Origin: Sphingomonadales bacterium
GTDB lineage: Bacteria; Pseudomonadota; Alphaproteobacteria; Sphingomonadales; Sphingomonadaceae
Assembly: GCA_027486415.1 (NCBI GenBank)
Contig: JAIXPC010000002.1
Span: 496,001-560,000, forward strand
Direction: 5' to 3'
Length of the DNA: 64,000 bases
The notes beneath the pieces were generated by a model. The model saw nothing but the letters and a program-made list of their open reading frames with translations. It was not told where the DNA came from and made no database searches. The translations under genes were made by a program, and so were the position numbers. Below are positions 1 to 10,155 of this stretch, one piece after another. Within the stretch, counting starts at the first letter, position 1; every line of letters begins with the position of its first letter.

Positions 1-384
1 GGCGCTGTGCTTGGCGCTGGCGCGCTGCTGCTGGCGTGGGCGGATTATCAGCGCATGGCGCGCACCCATGCCGGGGATATCGCGCTGCTGATCGTGGCGG
101 CGCTGTTTCTGGGCGTGGGCCTGTGGCTGGGGCTGTCGGTGGCTAGGCCGCCCGAACGCCCGCCCGGCAATCCGGCAGCCGTGGCCAGTCTGGGCCTCAC
201 CCCGCGCGAGGTGGAGGTGCTGGGCCTGTTGGCCGCAGGTCAGGCCAACAAGGAGATCGCCCGCGCCATGGGCGTTTCGCCCAACACGGTGAAGACGCAT
301 CTGGCGCGCCTGTATGAAAAACTGGGCGTCACCAGCCGCACCGCCGCCATCGCCCAGGCGCGAAAGCTGCACATCGTCGGGTGA
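1..384 (+). CDS. Membrane-anchored LuxR-type transcriptional regulator (5' end outside window)
   Basis: The reading frame is open from the first base, so the N-terminus probably lies upstream; a GTG at 7 is inside a hydrophobic stretch and is unlikely to be the real start. What is visible: the end of one hydrophobic segment, a second membrane helix (about residues 24-46 counted from base 7), a Pro-rich linker, then a complete LuxR/GerE helix-turn-helix at about residues 64-124 (LTPREVEVL, ANKEIA, VSPNTVKTHL). No receiver domain is visible, so activity would be controlled through the membrane part. It lies 90 bases before a DUF4199-type membrane protein; this pair recurs together in sphingomonads (family knowledge), where the role is not well defined. 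Confidence 0.8.
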   Translation, partial: GAVLGAGALLLAWADYQRMARTHAGDIALLIVAALFLGVGLWLGLSVARPPERPPGNPAAVASLGLTPREVEVLGLLAAGQANKEIARAMGVSPNTVKTHLARLYEKLGVTSRTAAIAQARKLHIVG

Positions 385-474
385 TCCGGGCGAAATCACC
401 CGTTTGGGTGACTGACACGCACCCCCTTGCCGTGGCGATGTGATGGCGCAACCATCAGCACAGGGGACTCACAC

Positions 475-996
475 ATGATCACCACCATCGCCCGTTACGG
501 AATTGCCGCCGGCCTGATCGTCGGCAGCATCCTGTTCGGCACCACTGTCGGCCTGCAGAACCATATCCCCGATCCCGCCGTCGGCATGGCGATCGGCTAT
601 GCCGGGATGCTGCTGGCGTTTGCCATGATCGTCCTCGCCATTCGTCACCAGCGCGATGTCGTGTTGGGCGGGGTTATCCGGTTCGGGCCGGCGCTGGTGC
701 TGGGACTGGGCATCACTGCCGTCGCCACCGTCTTCTATGTGCTGGCGTGGGAGGCGGCGCTGGCCGTTTCGGGCATGGATTTCGGCGCCGAATATGCCGG
801 CTTCATGGTGGCCGAAGCGCAGAAGACCGGCGATGCCGCCGCCATCGCACGCGCGAAGGCCGAAGCCGCGCAGTTCGCCCGCGATTATGCCCGCCCGCTG
901 TGGCGGATGGGCGTGACGGCCACCGAGATCCTGCCTGTTGGCCTGCTGGTGTCACTGGTGGCTGCCGGCTGGCTCAGCCGGCGTCGGCCCGCCTGA
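475..996 (+). CDS. DUF4199-family membrane protein
   Basis: A 173-residue protein with four hydrophobic helices (about residues 8-28, 40-60, 72-97 and 150-168) and a charged Ala-rich stretch between helices 3 and 4 (about residues 115-145), matching the architecture of DUF4199 proteins. The ATG at 475 is chosen over an upstream TTG at 427 because an AGGGGA ribosome-binding site sits at 462-467 and the first helix then starts directly after the N-terminus. It follows the LuxR-type regulator, so it may act as, or be controlled with, that regulator. No catalytic motif is visible and the biochemical role is unknown. Confidence 0.75.
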   Translation: MITTIARYGIAAGLIVGSILFGTTVGLQNHIPDPAVGMAIGYAGMLLAFAMIVLAIRHQRDVVLGGVIRFGPALVLGLGITAVATVFYVLAWEAALAVSGMDFGAEYAGFMVAEAQKTGDAAAIARAKAEAAQFARDYARPLWRMGVTATEILPVGLLVSLVAAGWLSRRRPA

Positions 997-1035
997 CCGG
1001 TTGCGCCGGTCGGCGCAATCGCCCACATACGGGGC

Positions 1036-1842
1036 ATGACGACGAAACCGATCCGTGTGGGTGTGCTGGGTGCCGGGGGCCGCATGGGCCAGGCCATCAT
1101 CAGCCAGATTGCGGACTGGCCGGGGCTCATCCTTGCCGGCGCCGTAGAACGCGCCGGCCATGCCAGCTGCGGTCGCCCGGCCGGGCCGGGCCATCCCGAA
1201 ACCCTGACCGTCTGTTCCAACATCGGTGCCATTGCCCACAAATGTGACGTGCTGATCGATTTTTCCGTGCCCGCGGCGCTGGCGACCAGCATCGAGGCGG
1301 CGCAGGAAGGCGGCAGCGCGCTGGTGATCGGCACCACCGGCCTAGAGGCCGAACATCATGCCATGATCGATGACGCTGCCCGCCACATCGCCGTGCTGCA
1401 GGCCGCCAACACCAGCCTGGGCGTGACCCTGCTGGCCCGCCTGGTCGAAGAGGCCGCCCGCGCACTGGGGCCTGACTGGGATATCGAGATTGCCGAACTG
1501 CACCACCGCATGAAGGTCGATGCGCCATCGGGCACGGCACTGGCGCTGGGCGAGGCCGCTGCTGCCGGGCGCGGCATCGATCTGGCCAGCCATTGCGAAC
1601 GCGGCCGCGACGGCATCACCGGTGCCCGCACGGTGGGCGATATCGGCTTTGCGTCCCTGCGTGGCGGCAGCGCGGCGGGCGATCACATGGTGCTGCTCGC
1701 CAGCGAAGGTGAACGCATCGAGCTGTGGCACCGCGCCGAAAACCGCAGCATCTTTGCCCGCGGCGCGCTGAAGGCGGCGCAGTGGCTCGCCGGCCGCCAG
1801 CCCGGCCGCTATGCCATGACCGACGTGCTGGAATTGCGGTAA
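1036..1842 (+). CDS. dapB: 4-hydroxy-tetrahydrodipicolinate reductase
   Basis: Cytosolic NAD(P)H-dependent enzyme of the diaminopimelate/lysine pathway, reducing 4-hydroxy-tetrahydrodipicolinate to tetrahydrodipicolinate. The 268 residues match the family length. The N-terminal Rossmann loop GAGGRMG is at residues 13-19, GTTG at 99-102, and the signature ELHHRMKVDAPSGTA at 154-168 supplies the catalytic His156 and Lys160 plus the SGT substrate loop. The 3' end overlaps by 34 bases with the convergent DUF2244 gene. It stands alone rather than in a lysine operon. Assignment is secure from the signature. Confidence 0.95.
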   Translation: MTTKPIRVGVLGAGGRMGQAIISQIADWPGLILAGAVERAGHASCGRPAGPGHPETLTVCSNIGAIAHKCDVLIDFSVPAALATSIEAAQEGGSALVIGTTGLEAEHHAMIDDAARHIAVLQAANTSLGVTLLARLVEEAARALGPDWDIEIAELHHRMKVDAPSGTALALGEAAAAGRGIDLASHCERGRDGITGARTVGDIGFASLRGGSAAGDHMVLLASEGERIELWHRAENRSIFARGALKAAQWLAGRQPGRYAMTDVLELR

Positions 1843-2339
1843 CGCGCCAGCGCCTCGCGGATCAGCGCACCTACCTCGCGCCGCTCCGGCGCCGACAGGA
1901 AATGCCCGACGCGCAGGCGCCGGCCCCGCGCATTCAGGAACAGATGCGCGTCGCCGAGCGGCGTTTCCTCGATGTCCACACGGGTGAACCAGGGTTCCAG
2001 CCGCTCGATCCGCGCTTCTCCTAGCGGGCTGACGCAGGTGAAGGTGAGTGCATCGTCGGCCAGCACCAGCCGTTCGTGCCCGCCGCCAGAACGATAATTG
2101 CTGCGAAACGCCCAGGCCAGCAACGCCACGTCTGCCACCAGGAAGGGGATGACGGGCCACAGGCCCAGGATCAGGAAGCGCACCGATCCGACGAGGAACA
2201 GTGCACCCACCACCAACACCAGCGTGCGGGCATGATCGCGACTGAGCGAGCGATTCGGGGTGAGGGTGACATCCAGCAGCACGGCGCGATGTTTACGCCG
2301 CAGCCCCTTTACGCGCCAAGGCTTTTGGCCGAATTTCAT
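1809..2339 (-). CDS. DUF2244 domain membrane protein
   Basis: About 176 residues with two adjacent hydrophobic helices (about residues 38-75) between a short basic N-terminus carrying the typical LTPNRSLS segment and a C-terminal soluble domain of about 90 residues, as in DUF2244 proteins. Function unknown; the family is membrane-bound. The start is uncertain: ATG at 2339 leaves only 15 bases to the divergent nth gene, while a GTG at 2282 would begin nearer the conserved domain and leave room for divergent promoters. Neither has a clear ribosome-binding site. The 3' end overlaps the end of dapB. Confidence 0.75.
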   Translation of the reverse strand: MKFGQKPWRVKGLRRKHRAVLLDVTLTPNRSLSRDHARTLVLVVGALFLVGSVRFLILGLWPVIPFLVADVALLAWAFRSNYRSGGGHERLVLADDALTFTCVSPLGEARIERLEPWFTRVDIEETPLGDAHLFLNARGRRLRVGHFLSAPERREVGALIREALARYRNSSTSVMA

Positions 2340-2354
2340 GATAGGGGCGACACC

Positions 2355-3017
2355 ATGACCAAGCTGCACCGCCGCCTGATGACGCCGGGCGAGATCGACG
2401 AATGTTTCCGCGTGCTCGCCGCCGCCCGGCCCGAGCCTGAGACGGAACTCGCCTATGGTAATGGCTATCAGCTGCTGGTCGCGGTGGTGCTGTCGGCGCA
2501 AGCGACCGACGTGGGGGTGAACAAGGCAACCAGACGCCTGTTCGAAATCGTCCACACGCCGCAGCAGATGCTCGACCTTGGGGAGGACGGGCTGAAAGGC
2601 CATATCCGCACCATCGGCCTGTTCAATGCCAAGGCAAAGAACGTCATCGCCCTGTCGCATCGGCTGGTGGCGGAATTCGGCGGTGAGGTGCCGCACAGCC
2701 GCGATGTGCTGGAAACGCTGCCGGGGGTGGGCCGCAAGACCGCGAACGTGGTGGTGAACGTGCTGTTCGGCGAAGAAACCTGCGCGGTTGATACGCACGT
2801 GTTCCGCCTTGCCAATCGCACCGGCCTTGCCCCCGGCAAGACGCCGCTGGCGGTGGAAAACGGCATCATGAAACGCGTGAAGCCGCCCTGGCGCCGTCAC
2901 GCCCACCACTGGCTGATCCTGCATGGCCGCTACATCTGCACCGCGCGCAGCCCGAAATGCGGTGCGTGCCCGGTGGCCGACCTGTGCCAGTTCAAGACCA
3001 AGACCACTCTCGTCTGA
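2355..3017 (+). CDS. nth: Endonuclease III (DNA glycosylase/AP lyase)
   Basis: Base-excision repair enzyme that removes oxidised pyrimidines and cleaves abasic sites. It has 220 residues, the usual size. The helix-hairpin-helix LPGVGRKTA at 122-130 carries the Schiff-base Lys128, VDTHVFR contains the catalytic Asp146, and the C-terminal [4Fe-4S] loop has Cys195, 202, 205 and 211 with the canonical 6-2-5 spacing. The ATG at 2355 is used rather than the longer upstream frame because the family begins just before the helical domain. Divergent from the DUF2244 gene; tRNA-Arg follows 55 bases downstream. Confidence 0.95.
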   Translation: MTKLHRRLMTPGEIDECFRVLAAARPEPETELAYGNGYQLLVAVVLSAQATDVGVNKATRRLFEIVHTPQQMLDLGEDGLKGHIRTIGLFNAKAKNVIALSHRLVAEFGGEVPHSRDVLETLPGVGRKTANVVVNVLFGEETCAVDTHVFRLANRTGLAPGKTPLAVENGIMKRVKPPWRRHAHHWLILHGRYICTARSPKCGACPVADLCQFKTKTTLV

Positions 3018-3072
3018 CCCCGCCCGAATCCGGCTGGCGCAGGGCGTCATCCGCTGCTAACAGCGCGCTCAG

Positions 3073-3149
<77 letters not shown>

Positions 3150-3219
3150 CGAAAGTGATGATTTCACTCCGGTTCGGTTGGGCCGTGACATTGCGGCGTG
3201 CGAATGCGAACCTTTCGGC

Positions 3220-5994
3220 ATGACCACGCTGATCGACAACTGCCGGGAACGGTTGGCGCAACTTCATGCCCGCACGGCGGAAACGCCGCTGTTCAATCCC
3301 GTGTTTCAGTTGGGTCTGGATATCTCGCGCCAGCTGGAAAGCGGGGCGTTGTCGCTGGCGGATCTGGCCGGGGCCATTGATGACCTTGGTCGCGATGGGC
3401 TGGCCGCGCGCAGCCGACGGCTGACCCATCTGCTGGCACCGCTGGGTCTGGCTGACAATCTGGCCGCTTTTCGCGACCAGGTCGAAGCATCGGCGACGGA
3501 CGACTTTGCCGCGTTCGCCGCGCGCTGGTCAAAGCCGCTGCTGCACGTGGTGTTGACGGCGCACCCGACCTTCCTGCTGACGCCCGAGGAATATGCCGCC
3601 GTCGCCCGCAGCGCGGTTGACGGGTCGCCGGTGGTGATCGCGCCGGCGCCGGTCCGCCCCAGCCCCGATCTGGCCGGGGAACATGGCGAAGCGATGGCGG
3701 CGCTGGGCCGGGCGCTGGCGGCGCGCGACACGCTGCACGATGTCATCCTGGATGTGGCCGCCGCGCGCTATCCCGATCATTGGCAGGCCCTGATGCCGTG
3801 CCTGTTCCGCTTTGCCACCTGGGTCGGTTACGACATGGATGGTCGCACCGATATCGGCTGGGCGACCAGCCTGCGCTTTCGGTTGATCGAAAAGGCACTG
3901 CGCCTGAAGGCCCATGCCGATGCGGCGGCCGGTCTGGGCGAAGCGGCGCTGGCCGCCCGGTTGGGCGCGGCGGGGCTGCTGGCGCAGCGTGATGCCGATC
4001 TGCTGGCCGGTGATATCGATGATCCGGCCTCCCTTTCGACCATTGCCAATCGCATCACCGCCGATCACCCGGATCGCCTGACCAGCCTGGCCGGCGCCAT
4101 CACCGATCTGCGTGCCGGTGCTGACACCCTGCCGGGGGAGCAGGCGCGGCCGCGGCTGGTGTTGGCGGCAGCCATGGCGGCGGAAGGGCTGGGCATGGGC
4201 TGGATCCATTTCCGCCTGAATGCTGCCCAGCTGCACAATGCCATCCGCCGCCGCATCGATCCCGAAGGCGTGCTCGACATGGCGAGCGGGCAGGCGCTGG
4301 CCCGGCTGCGCGAGGCGCTGGACAGCGTCCGGCCGCTGCGATCCAATTTCGCCGCGCTGGCGGTGGAAAGCACGACCGCCGTGCGCCAGTTTCTCGCCAT
4401 GGTGGCCATCCTGCGCCACGTCGATGCCGATACGCCGATCCGCCTGCTGATTGCCGAGTGCGAGCAGCCGACCACCGTCTTGTCTGCGCTCTATTTCGCC
4501 CGGCTGTTCGGCATCGACGACAAGGTGGACGTGTCGCCGCTGTTCGAAACCGAAACGGCGCTGGAGCATGGTGGCCGCTTCCTTGATGCGCTGCTGGCCG
4601 AACCCGCCTATCAGGCCCACGCCCGCCGGCGCGGCCGCGTTGCCATCCAGACCGGTTTTTCCGATGCCGGGCGCTTCGTCGGCCAGATCCCGGCGGCGCT
4701 GGCGATCGAGCGGCTGCAGGGCCGTCTGGCCCGCGCCATGGCGGCCAACGGCCTTGCCGATGTGGCGGCGCTGATCTTCAACACCCACGGCGAATCCATG
4801 GGCCGCGGTGCCCATCCCGAAGGCTTTGCCGAACGCCTGGCCTGGCCATTGAGCCGCTGGGCGCGGGCGCAGTTTGCCAACGCCGGCATCAGGGTGGAGG
4901 CCGAAGCCAGCTTCCAGGGTGGCGATGGCTATCTGTTCTTTGGCCACGACGTGCTGGCACTGGCCACGCTGGTTCGCATCGCCGGAGAGACGCCGGCGCT
5001 GGCCGGGGCGGGCGGCGATGACCCGTTCTACACCCGCACCGATCTTTCGCTGGATTATTACCGCATGATCCGCCGGCACCAGCGCCGCCTGTTCGAAGCG
5101 CAGCCCTATGCCAGGGCCGTCACTGCCTTTGGCCTGGGGCTGATGCCGGTGACGGGGTCGCGCCGGCTGCGCCGCCAATCCGATATCGGGCAGGATCGCG
5201 CCGCGTCGCTGCGCCAGATCCGCGCCATTCCCCACAACGCGATCCTGCAGCAACTGGGCTATCCGGCCAATGTGCTGGCCGGGGTGGGGAGCGCGGCTGG
5301 CGACGCGCGCGAGGCGCTGGCCGCGCTGCTGGCCGCATCAGCGCGCGGGCGCAGCCTGCTGGGCCTGGTGACATCGGCCAATGCGCTGGCCAGCATCAAG
5401 ACGCTGGCGGCCTATGGCGAATTGTTCAACAGCGCCTATTGGGCGACCCGGCCCTATCGCGGCACCGAGGATCACCTGGCGCAGCCGTGCCTGGCGCTGG
5501 CAGAACGGCTGGTTGACGATGATCGCCACGGCCAGTTCCGCCGCCTTGCCTCCATGCTGCGCGTCGACAACATCAAGCTGCGCGCCCTGCTGGATTGCCT
5601 GCCCGAACCGGTGGCGGATCGCGGGCAGGACGAGGCGCGGCGCGTGTTGGGCGTGCTGCACGCGCTGCGGCTGGCCTTGATGCAGCATATGTTCCTGCGC
5701 GCGGTGGACATGCCGGCCTTTTCACGCCGCAACGATATCAGCCGCGACGACGTGCTCGACATGATCCTGTCATTGCGGACGGACGAGGCGATCGATCAGC
5801 TGAAATCCGCCTTCCCGGTCAGCGCGCCCGATCTTGGCGATTACCGCATGGACGAACCCAGCGACTGGCCGGAAGGCGATGCCCGCGCCTATGCCGGCAT
5901 CCAGAGCCGCTTCATCGCCCCCATCGCCGAAGCCGGGCGGCTGATCCCGCTGATCACCATCGCCATCGCCAATCATTTTGGCGCCTATGGCTGA
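3220..5994 (+). CDS. Divergent phosphoenolpyruvate carboxylase-family protein
   Basis: A 924-residue protein with PEP carboxylase layout and length (about 880-930). Conserved pieces: LTAHPT around His115, and [16 protein letters not shown] near residue 670 in place of the usual RAIPW segment. Several canonical active-site motifs are altered: GYDMDGRTD near 203 instead of [18 protein letters not shown] near 523-532 instead of FHGRGG-x2-GRGG (one of its two arginines is missing), and GSRRLRRQ near 646 instead of GSRPAKR. The C-terminus ends AYG rather than the usual NTG. It may still form oxaloacetate from PEP and bicarbonate, or it may be a paralogue with altered chemistry. The ATG at 3220 is chosen because the longer frame would run into the tRNA gene. 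Confidence 0.75.
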   Translation: MTTLIDNCRERLAQLHARTAETPLFNPVFQLGLDISRQLESGALSLADLAGAIDDLGRDGLAARSRRLTHLLAPLGLADNLAAFRDQVEASATDDFAAFAARWSKPLLHVVLTAHPTFLLTPEEYAAVARSAVDGSPVVIAPAPVRPSPDLAGEHGEAMAALGRALAARDTLHDVILDVAAARYPDHWQALMPCLFRFATWVGYDMDGRTDIGWATSLRFRLIEKALRLKAHADAAAGLGEAALAARLGAAGLLAQRDADLLAGDIDDPASLSTIANRITADHPDRLTSLAGAITDLRAGADTLPGEQARPRLVLAAAMAAEGLGMGWIHFRLNAAQLHNAIRRRIDPEGVLDMASGQALARLREALDSVRPLRSNFAALAVESTTAVRQFLAMVAILRHVDADTPIRLLIAECEQPTTVLSALYFARLFGIDDKVDVSPLFETETALEHGGRFLDALLAEPAYQAHARRRGRVAIQTGFSDAGRFVGQIPAALAIERLQGRLARAMAANGLADVAALIFNTHGESMGRGAHPEGFAERLAWPLSRWARAQFANAGIRVEAEASFQGGDGYLFFGHDVLALATLVRIAGETPALAGAGGDDPFYTRTDLSLDYYRMIRRHQRRLFEAQPYARAVTAFGLGLMPVTGSRRLRRQSDIGQDRAASLRQIRAIPHNAILQQLGYPANVLAGVGSAAGDAREALAALLAASARGRSLLGLVTSANALASIKTLAAYGELFNSAYWATRPYRGTEDHLAQPCLALAERLVDDDRHGQFRRLASMLRVDNIKLRALLDCLPEPVADRGQDEARRVLGVLHALRLALMQHMFLRAVDMPAFSRRNDISRDDVLDMILSLRTDEAIDQLKSAFPVSAPDLGDYRMDEPSDWPEGDARAYAGIQSRFIAPIAEAGRLIPLITIAIANHFGAYG

Positions 5995-6003
5995 TGGGTT
6001 CGA

Positions 6004-7545
6004 TCAGCGCGCCGCCGGCGCAAACAGTTTCTGCACCGCGGGGCTTTCCTCCACCGTCTGCACGAAGGCGGGGGTCAGCTTCATTTCGGGCGCGGCCTGT
6101 TCAAAGGCATAAGCCAGCGCCAGCAGGCGGGCCTCGCTCCACGCCGGCCCGATGAAGCTGAGGCCAACGGGCAGCCCGCGCACACCGCCCATCGGGACGG
6201 TGAGGTGCGGATAGCCCGCCACTGCCGCCAGCCCGCCGGCGCCGCCGCCCGGCGACTGATCGGCGTTGACGGAATCGATGAACCAGGCCGGCGCGGCGGT
6301 TGGAGCCACGAGCACCTCCACCTTGGCATCGGCCAGCATCTTGTCGATGCCGTCCTTGCCGGCGAACTTGAGCGAGGTTTCGCGCGCCTTCAGATAGGCC
6401 GGATCGGTCAGCCCCTTGGTGGCTTCGGCCTTTTCAAAGATGTCCTGCCCGAACAGGCCCATTTCGCTGGCGGCATTGGCCTTGTTGAAGGCGATGACAT
6501 CGGCCAGCGTGCGGGTCTTCACGGTGGCGGGCGTGGAGGCGAGATAGGCACCCAGATCGGCTTTCAGCTCGGTCAGCAGCACGGTGAATTCGTTGGGGCC
6601 GATCTCGCGGCGGTTGGGGGCGGTGGTGATGTCCACCAGCGTCGCGCCCTGCGCCTTCAGCACCGCCAGCGCGGCTTCGAAGCGGGCATCGACACCCGTG
6701 TGCCAGCCGGTGGCCCAGCGCAGCACGCCGATGCGCGCACCCTTCAGCGCCTTGGCATCCAGCGCGGCGACATAATCCTGCTTTCTGGCATCAGCCTCCT
6801 TCGTCGCCGGATCAGCCGGGTCGCTGCCGGCCATCACCGTGAGCAGCCGCGCTGCGGTGCGGACATCGCGGGTCATCGGGCCGGCCGTGTCCTGGCTGTG
6901 GCTGATCGGCACCACGTGCGTGCGGCTGACGAGGCCCACGGTCGGCTTGATGCCAACGATGCCGTTCATCGCCGACGGGCAGGTGATGCTGCCATCGGTT
7001 TCGGTGCCGATGGCGGCATCGACCATCTGCGCCGCCACCGCTGAACCGCTGCCCGACGACGATCCGCAGGTGTTGCGTGACAACGCGTGCGGGTTGCGCG
7101 TCTGGCCGCCCACCGCGCTCCAGCCCGAAATCGAGGCGTCGGCGCGGATATTGGCCCATTCCGAAAGATTGGTCTTGCCCAGCATCACCGCACCCGCGGC
7201 GCGCAGGCGGGCGAGGAAGGGCGCATCGCGGCCGGTCACATTGTCCTTCAGCGCCAGGCTGCCCGCCGTGGTCGGCAGCGGGCCGGCCATGTCGATATTG
7301 TCCTTCACCAGCAGCGGCAGACCGTGCAGCGGTCCGCGCACCTTGCGCTGGCGATCCAGCGCGCGGGCCTGGTCCAGCGCGGTGGGATCGAGCGCGATCA
7401 CGGCGTTCAGTTTCGGATTGAGCGCCTTGACGCGCGTGATGGCGGCAGCCGTGTTGGCCTCTGCCACGCCCACCGGCTGGCCCAGCGCCGGGCTGGCCAT
7501 CGCCGCGGTTGCCGCCATCAGCCACAAGGAATTCGCGCGCATCAT
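6004..7545 (-). CDS. Exported amidase (amidase signature family)
   Basis: A 513-residue amidase-signature hydrolase. The first 23 residues ([14 protein letters not shown]...ALGQ) form a Sec signal peptide, so the enzyme is periplasmic. The Ser-cisSer-Lys triad is visible: Lys81 in LVKDNID, the Ser-rich loop CGSSSGSGS at 160-168, and Ser186 in GTETDGSI. The ATG at 7545 follows a GGGGGGG tract acting as ribosome-binding site; a longer frame from 7620 would bury the signal peptide. Substrate unknown; family members hydrolyse aryl, acyl or peptide amides. It is convergent with the PEPC-like gene (9-base gap) and divergent from the kinase gene. Confidence 0.88.
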   Translation of the reverse strand: MMRANSLWLMAATAAMASPALGQPVGVAEANTAAAITRVKALNPKLNAVIALDPTALDQARALDRQRKVRGPLHGLPLLVKDNIDMAGPLPTTAGSLALKDNVTGRDAPFLARLRAAGAVMLGKTNLSEWANIRADASISGWSAVGGQTRNPHALSRNTCGSSSGSGSAVAAQMVDAAIGTETDGSITCPSAMNGIVGIKPTVGLVSRTHVVPISHSQDTAGPMTRDVRTAARLLTVMAGSDPADPATKEADARKQDYVAALDAKALKGARIGVLRWATGWHTGVDARFEAALAVLKAQGATLVDITTAPNRREIGPNEFTVLLTELKADLGAYLASTPATVKTRTLADVIAFNKANAASEMGLFGQDIFEKAEATKGLTDPAYLKARETSLKFAGKDGIDKMLADAKVEVLVAPTAAPAWFIDSVNADQSPGGGAGGLAAVAGYPHLTVPMGGVRGLPVGLSFIGPAWSEARLLALAYAFEQAAPEMKLTPAFVQTVEESPAVQKLFAPAAR

Positions 7546-7603
7546 CTGCCCCCCCCAAACTGCAAAATCATCGTGGCTGACCTGTCGCGCGGGCGCGGGC
7601 GAT

Positions 7604-7631
7604 TTGCAACTGGCCAACATGCCGCTACGCT
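7604..7631 (+). promoter_or_regulatory. Candidate promoter for the kinase/regulator pair
   Basis: TTGCAA at 7604-7609 and TACGCT at 7626-7631 are separated by 16 bases, a fair match to a housekeeping -35/-10 pair, lying in the 157-base space between the divergent amidase and hybrid kinase genes. No mapped transcript start, so this is pattern-based only. Confidence 0.3.
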
Positions 7632-7702
7632 ATTCCTTAACAAGAACACGGGGTCTCGGCAGTGCACGGCTTTGGGCGACAGGCGACGCGGGAGGGGCGG
7701 CG

Positions 7703-9199
7703 ATGAATGCGCCTGCGCCCCCATCGTCGTCCCCATCGTTGCCATTGCCGGCTGATGCCGACCTGGCAACGCGGCTGGCGGCGTCGGAGCAGGCGCGCGC
7801 CGTTGCCGAAGCGGCCAATCAGGCCAAGTCGTTGTTTCTGATGGGGTTGAGCCACGAGATCCGCTCCCCGCTCAATGCCATTCACGGTTACGCCCAGCTG
7901 CTGGAACGCGGTGCCGCCATCGCGCCGGCCGAAGCTGGCAAGATCATCCGGCGATCGTCGGAGCATCTGGCCGACCTCGTCGAAGGCCTGCTCGACATCA
8001 GCAGCATCGAATCAGGCGTGATCAGGCTCAACCGCGAGACGGTGGCATTGCGGGCGCTGCTGGAACAGTTGAGCGCCATGTTCCGGGTGGAGGCGGCCAA
8101 CAAGGGGCTGACCTTCACTTTCGTCACTGCGCCCAATCTGCCGGCCTGGGTGCTGGCCGACGAACGTCGGCTGCGGCAGGTGCTGATCAACCTGCTTTCG
8201 AACGCCATCAAATATACGCGCACGGGCAGTGTGACCCTGACAGTGCGATATCGTTCGATGGTGGCCGAATTCGAGGTTGCCGATACCGGCATCGGCATCG
8301 CGGCCGAGGATCTGGAACGCATCTTCCGCCCGTTCGATCGTGGCGGTGGCCGCGCGGCGGGCGTGGCACCGGGCATCGGGCTGGGCCTGTCGCTGTCGCG
8401 CATGCTGGCGCAGATCATGGGCGGCGACATTTCGGTGAAGAGCGGCACCGGGCAGGGCAGTCGCTTCACGCTGAAGCTGCTGCTGCCACAACCCAACACG
8501 GCGCCGCCGGACGACGAGGCGCGCGGCCTGCCCATCGGTTACGAAGGGCGACGGCGGACGATATTGGCCATCGACGACGATCCCGGCCAACTGGCGCTGT
8601 GGCAGGAATTGTTGCGGCCGATCGGGTTCAACCTGTTCGTGGCGGGATCGGGCGGTGCCGGATTGTCGCTGGCCGAACTGGGCCGCCCCGATGCGGTGCT
8701 GCTGGACGTGTCGATGCCCGGCCTGGGCGGCTGGGACGTGGCGCGGCAGCTGCGCGAGCGATTTGGCGGCGATGTCGTCATCCTGATGGTGTCGGGCAAT
8801 GCGACCGAACTGGTGGGCGTGGCCGATAATGGCCTGCACGACGGGTTCGTGCTGAAACCGGTCGATCAACAGGTGCTGTTCGGATCGCTGGGCCGGCGGC
8901 TGGGCCTGATCTGGACATACGAGGGTGCAGACGCCGACGCGGCGGCCTCGACGTTCGTGCCATTGCCGGCAGAGGCCCGGGAACATCTGGCGGAACTGGC
9001 GCGGCTGGCGCGCACCGGCCATGTGCGCGGGCTGTCGGGTGCGCTGGCGGCGCTGGCGGCGGCCGTGCCCGATGCCGGCGGGCTGGTGAGCCGGCTGACG
9101 GCGGCGCTGGATGAATATGACCTGCCGGCATTTCAGAAATTGCTGGCGCAGCAGCAGTCTGACAGCCAGAACGCCGCTTCGGGGGAGACGACGCCATGA
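7703..9199 (+). CDS. Soluble hybrid sensor histidine kinase
   Basis: A 498-residue kinase with no membrane segment or recognisable sensor domain. Order: short coiled N-terminus (20-45), HisKA with phospho-acceptor His51 in SHEIRSPLNAIHG, HATPase with N box NLLSNAIKYT, DTGIGIA and GLGLSLSR (about 150-265), then a receiver domain (about 286-405) with the acidic pocket IDDDP, phosphorylatable Asp335 in LLDVSMPG, and KPVD near 394. The last 90 residues are helical and Ala/Leu-rich, possibly a degenerate phosphotransfer or docking region. ATG at 7703 follows GGAGGGG; the frame extends far upstream only as antisense to the amidase. It overlaps the response-regulator gene by ATGA, so the two form a phosphorelay, perhaps controlling the adjacent Flp pilus genes. 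Confidence 0.9.
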   Translation: MNAPAPPSSSPSLPLPADADLATRLAASEQARAVAEAANQAKSLFLMGLSHEIRSPLNAIHGYAQLLERGAAIAPAEAGKIIRRSSEHLADLVEGLLDISSIESGVIRLNRETVALRALLEQLSAMFRVEAANKGLTFTFVTAPNLPAWVLADERRLRQVLINLLSNAIKYTRTGSVTLTVRYRSMVAEFEVADTGIGIAAEDLERIFRPFDRGGGRAAGVAPGIGLGLSLSRMLAQIMGGDISVKSGTGQGSRFTLKLLLPQPNTAPPDDEARGLPIGYEGRRRTILAIDDDPGQLALWQELLRPIGFNLFVAGSGGAGLSLAELGRPDAVLLDVSMPGLGGWDVARQLRERFGGDVVILMVSGNATELVGVADNGLHDGFVLKPVDQQVLFGSLGRRLGLIWTYEGADADAAASTFVPLPAEAREHLAELARLARTGHVRGLSGALAALAAAVPDAGGLVSRLTAALDEYDLPAFQKLLAQQQSDSQNAASGETTP

Positions 9200-10089
9200 C
9201 CGACGCCACGCGCGCCACCATTCTTGTGGTTGACGATGCGCCCGACAGCCTGCGCTTCCTGACCGACAGCCTGGAAGGCGAAGGCTATAGCGTGCGGATC
9301 GCGCGCGACGGGCAGGCGGCGCTGGCCAGCCTGACCGCCGAACTGCCTGATCTGGTGCTGATGGACGCAGTGATGCCGGGCCTCAATGGCTTTGACACGA
9401 CGCGCCGCATCAAGGCCGATCCGGCGCTGGCCAGCGTGCCGGTGATCTTCATGACCGGATTGTCGGACACGGAGAATGTTGTCGACGGGCTGGCGGCGGG
9501 CGGCGTTGACTATGTGAAGAAGCCGATCGTGCTGGCTGAACTGCTGGCGCGCCTGCGGGTGCACCTGGGCAATGCGCGCATCGCTGCCGGGGCGCAGGGT
9601 GCGCTTGACGCCAGCAACCGGCCCCTGGCGGCACTGGATGCCGATGGCAGGGTGTTGTGGACCACGCCGCGCAGTGCCGCGATCCTCACCGGGCGCTTTG
9701 GCGTGGGGGTGGGCGATCGGCTGCCACCGGCGCTGGCCGGACAGTTGCAACGGCTGGCGCTGGGCGAAGCGCGGGTGAAGCATGCCTTTCCCGGTGGGCG
9801 GGTGGAATTTGCCGCCGTCGCCACCAAGGGGGAGGAGCGGCACTACCGCATCACCGAAACCCTGGAAGGCGCCGAAGAGCGTCTGCTGGCCCAGCGCCAC
9901 GGCCTGACCGAGCGCGAAGCCGAAGTGCTGCTGTGGATCAGCAGGGGCAAGGCCAATCGCGAGATCTCGGAGATATTGGGAATCAGTCCGCGCACGGTGA
10001 ACAAGCATCTTGAACAGATCTTCGAGAAGATGGGCATCGAAAATCGTGCCTCTGCAGCAGCAGCAGCGGTGAAAACGCTCGCGCAATAG
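9196..10089 (+). CDS. LuxR-type two-component response regulator
   Basis: 297 residues: receiver domain 7-122 with acidic pair Asp13/Asp14, phospho-acceptor Asp57 (LVLMDAVMPG), Thr87 and Lys109; a central segment of about 90 residues resembling a PAS-like fold (ALDADGRVLWTTPRSAAIL, about 143-161); and a LuxR/GerE DNA-binding domain about 232-290 (LTEREAEVLLWI, ISPRTVNKHLEQIF). The start overlaps the kinase stop (ATGA), giving translational coupling. It is the last gene before the flp/tad control region, so control of pilus genes is a reasonable inference but not shown. The central domain between receiver and HTH is less common than the simple NarL layout. Confidence 0.9.
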   Translation: MTDATRATILVVDDAPDSLRFLTDSLEGEGYSVRIARDGQAALASLTAELPDLVLMDAVMPGLNGFDTTRRIKADPALASVPVIFMTGLSDTENVVDGLAAGGVDYVKKPIVLAELLARLRVHLGNARIAAGAQGALDASNRPLAALDADGRVLWTTPRSAAILTGRFGVGVGDRLPPALAGQLQRLALGEARVKHAFPGGRVEFAAVATKGEERHYRITETLEGAEERLLAQRHGLTEREAEVLLWISRGKANREISEILGISPRTVNKHLEQIFEKMGIENRASAAAAAVKTLAQ

Positions 10090-10099
10090 CCAGCGGCCC

Positions 10100-10123
10100 G
10101 CGCGATTCGGGGGCTGATCGCGC
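10100..10123 (+). terminator. Possible hairpin terminator after the response regulator
   Basis: GCGCGAT at 10100-10106 and ATCGCGC at 10117-10123 form a perfect 7-bp stem around a 10-base loop, 10 bases after the response-regulator stop. There is no T-run, so it would be a weak or Rho-assisted terminator. Confidence 0.35.
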
Positions 10124-10155
10124 CCATAATGCCAATGACGCTGTGTCGGTGGTGT

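Noticed and set aside
3529-5253. 574-residue minus-strand open frame
   Set aside because: Antisense to the PEPC-like gene; Arg/Gln-rich shadow.
6839-7702. Long N-terminal extension of the hybrid kinase frame
   Set aside because: It lies antisense to the amidase gene, whose motifs are clear; the kinase ATG at 7703 has a good ribosome-binding site.
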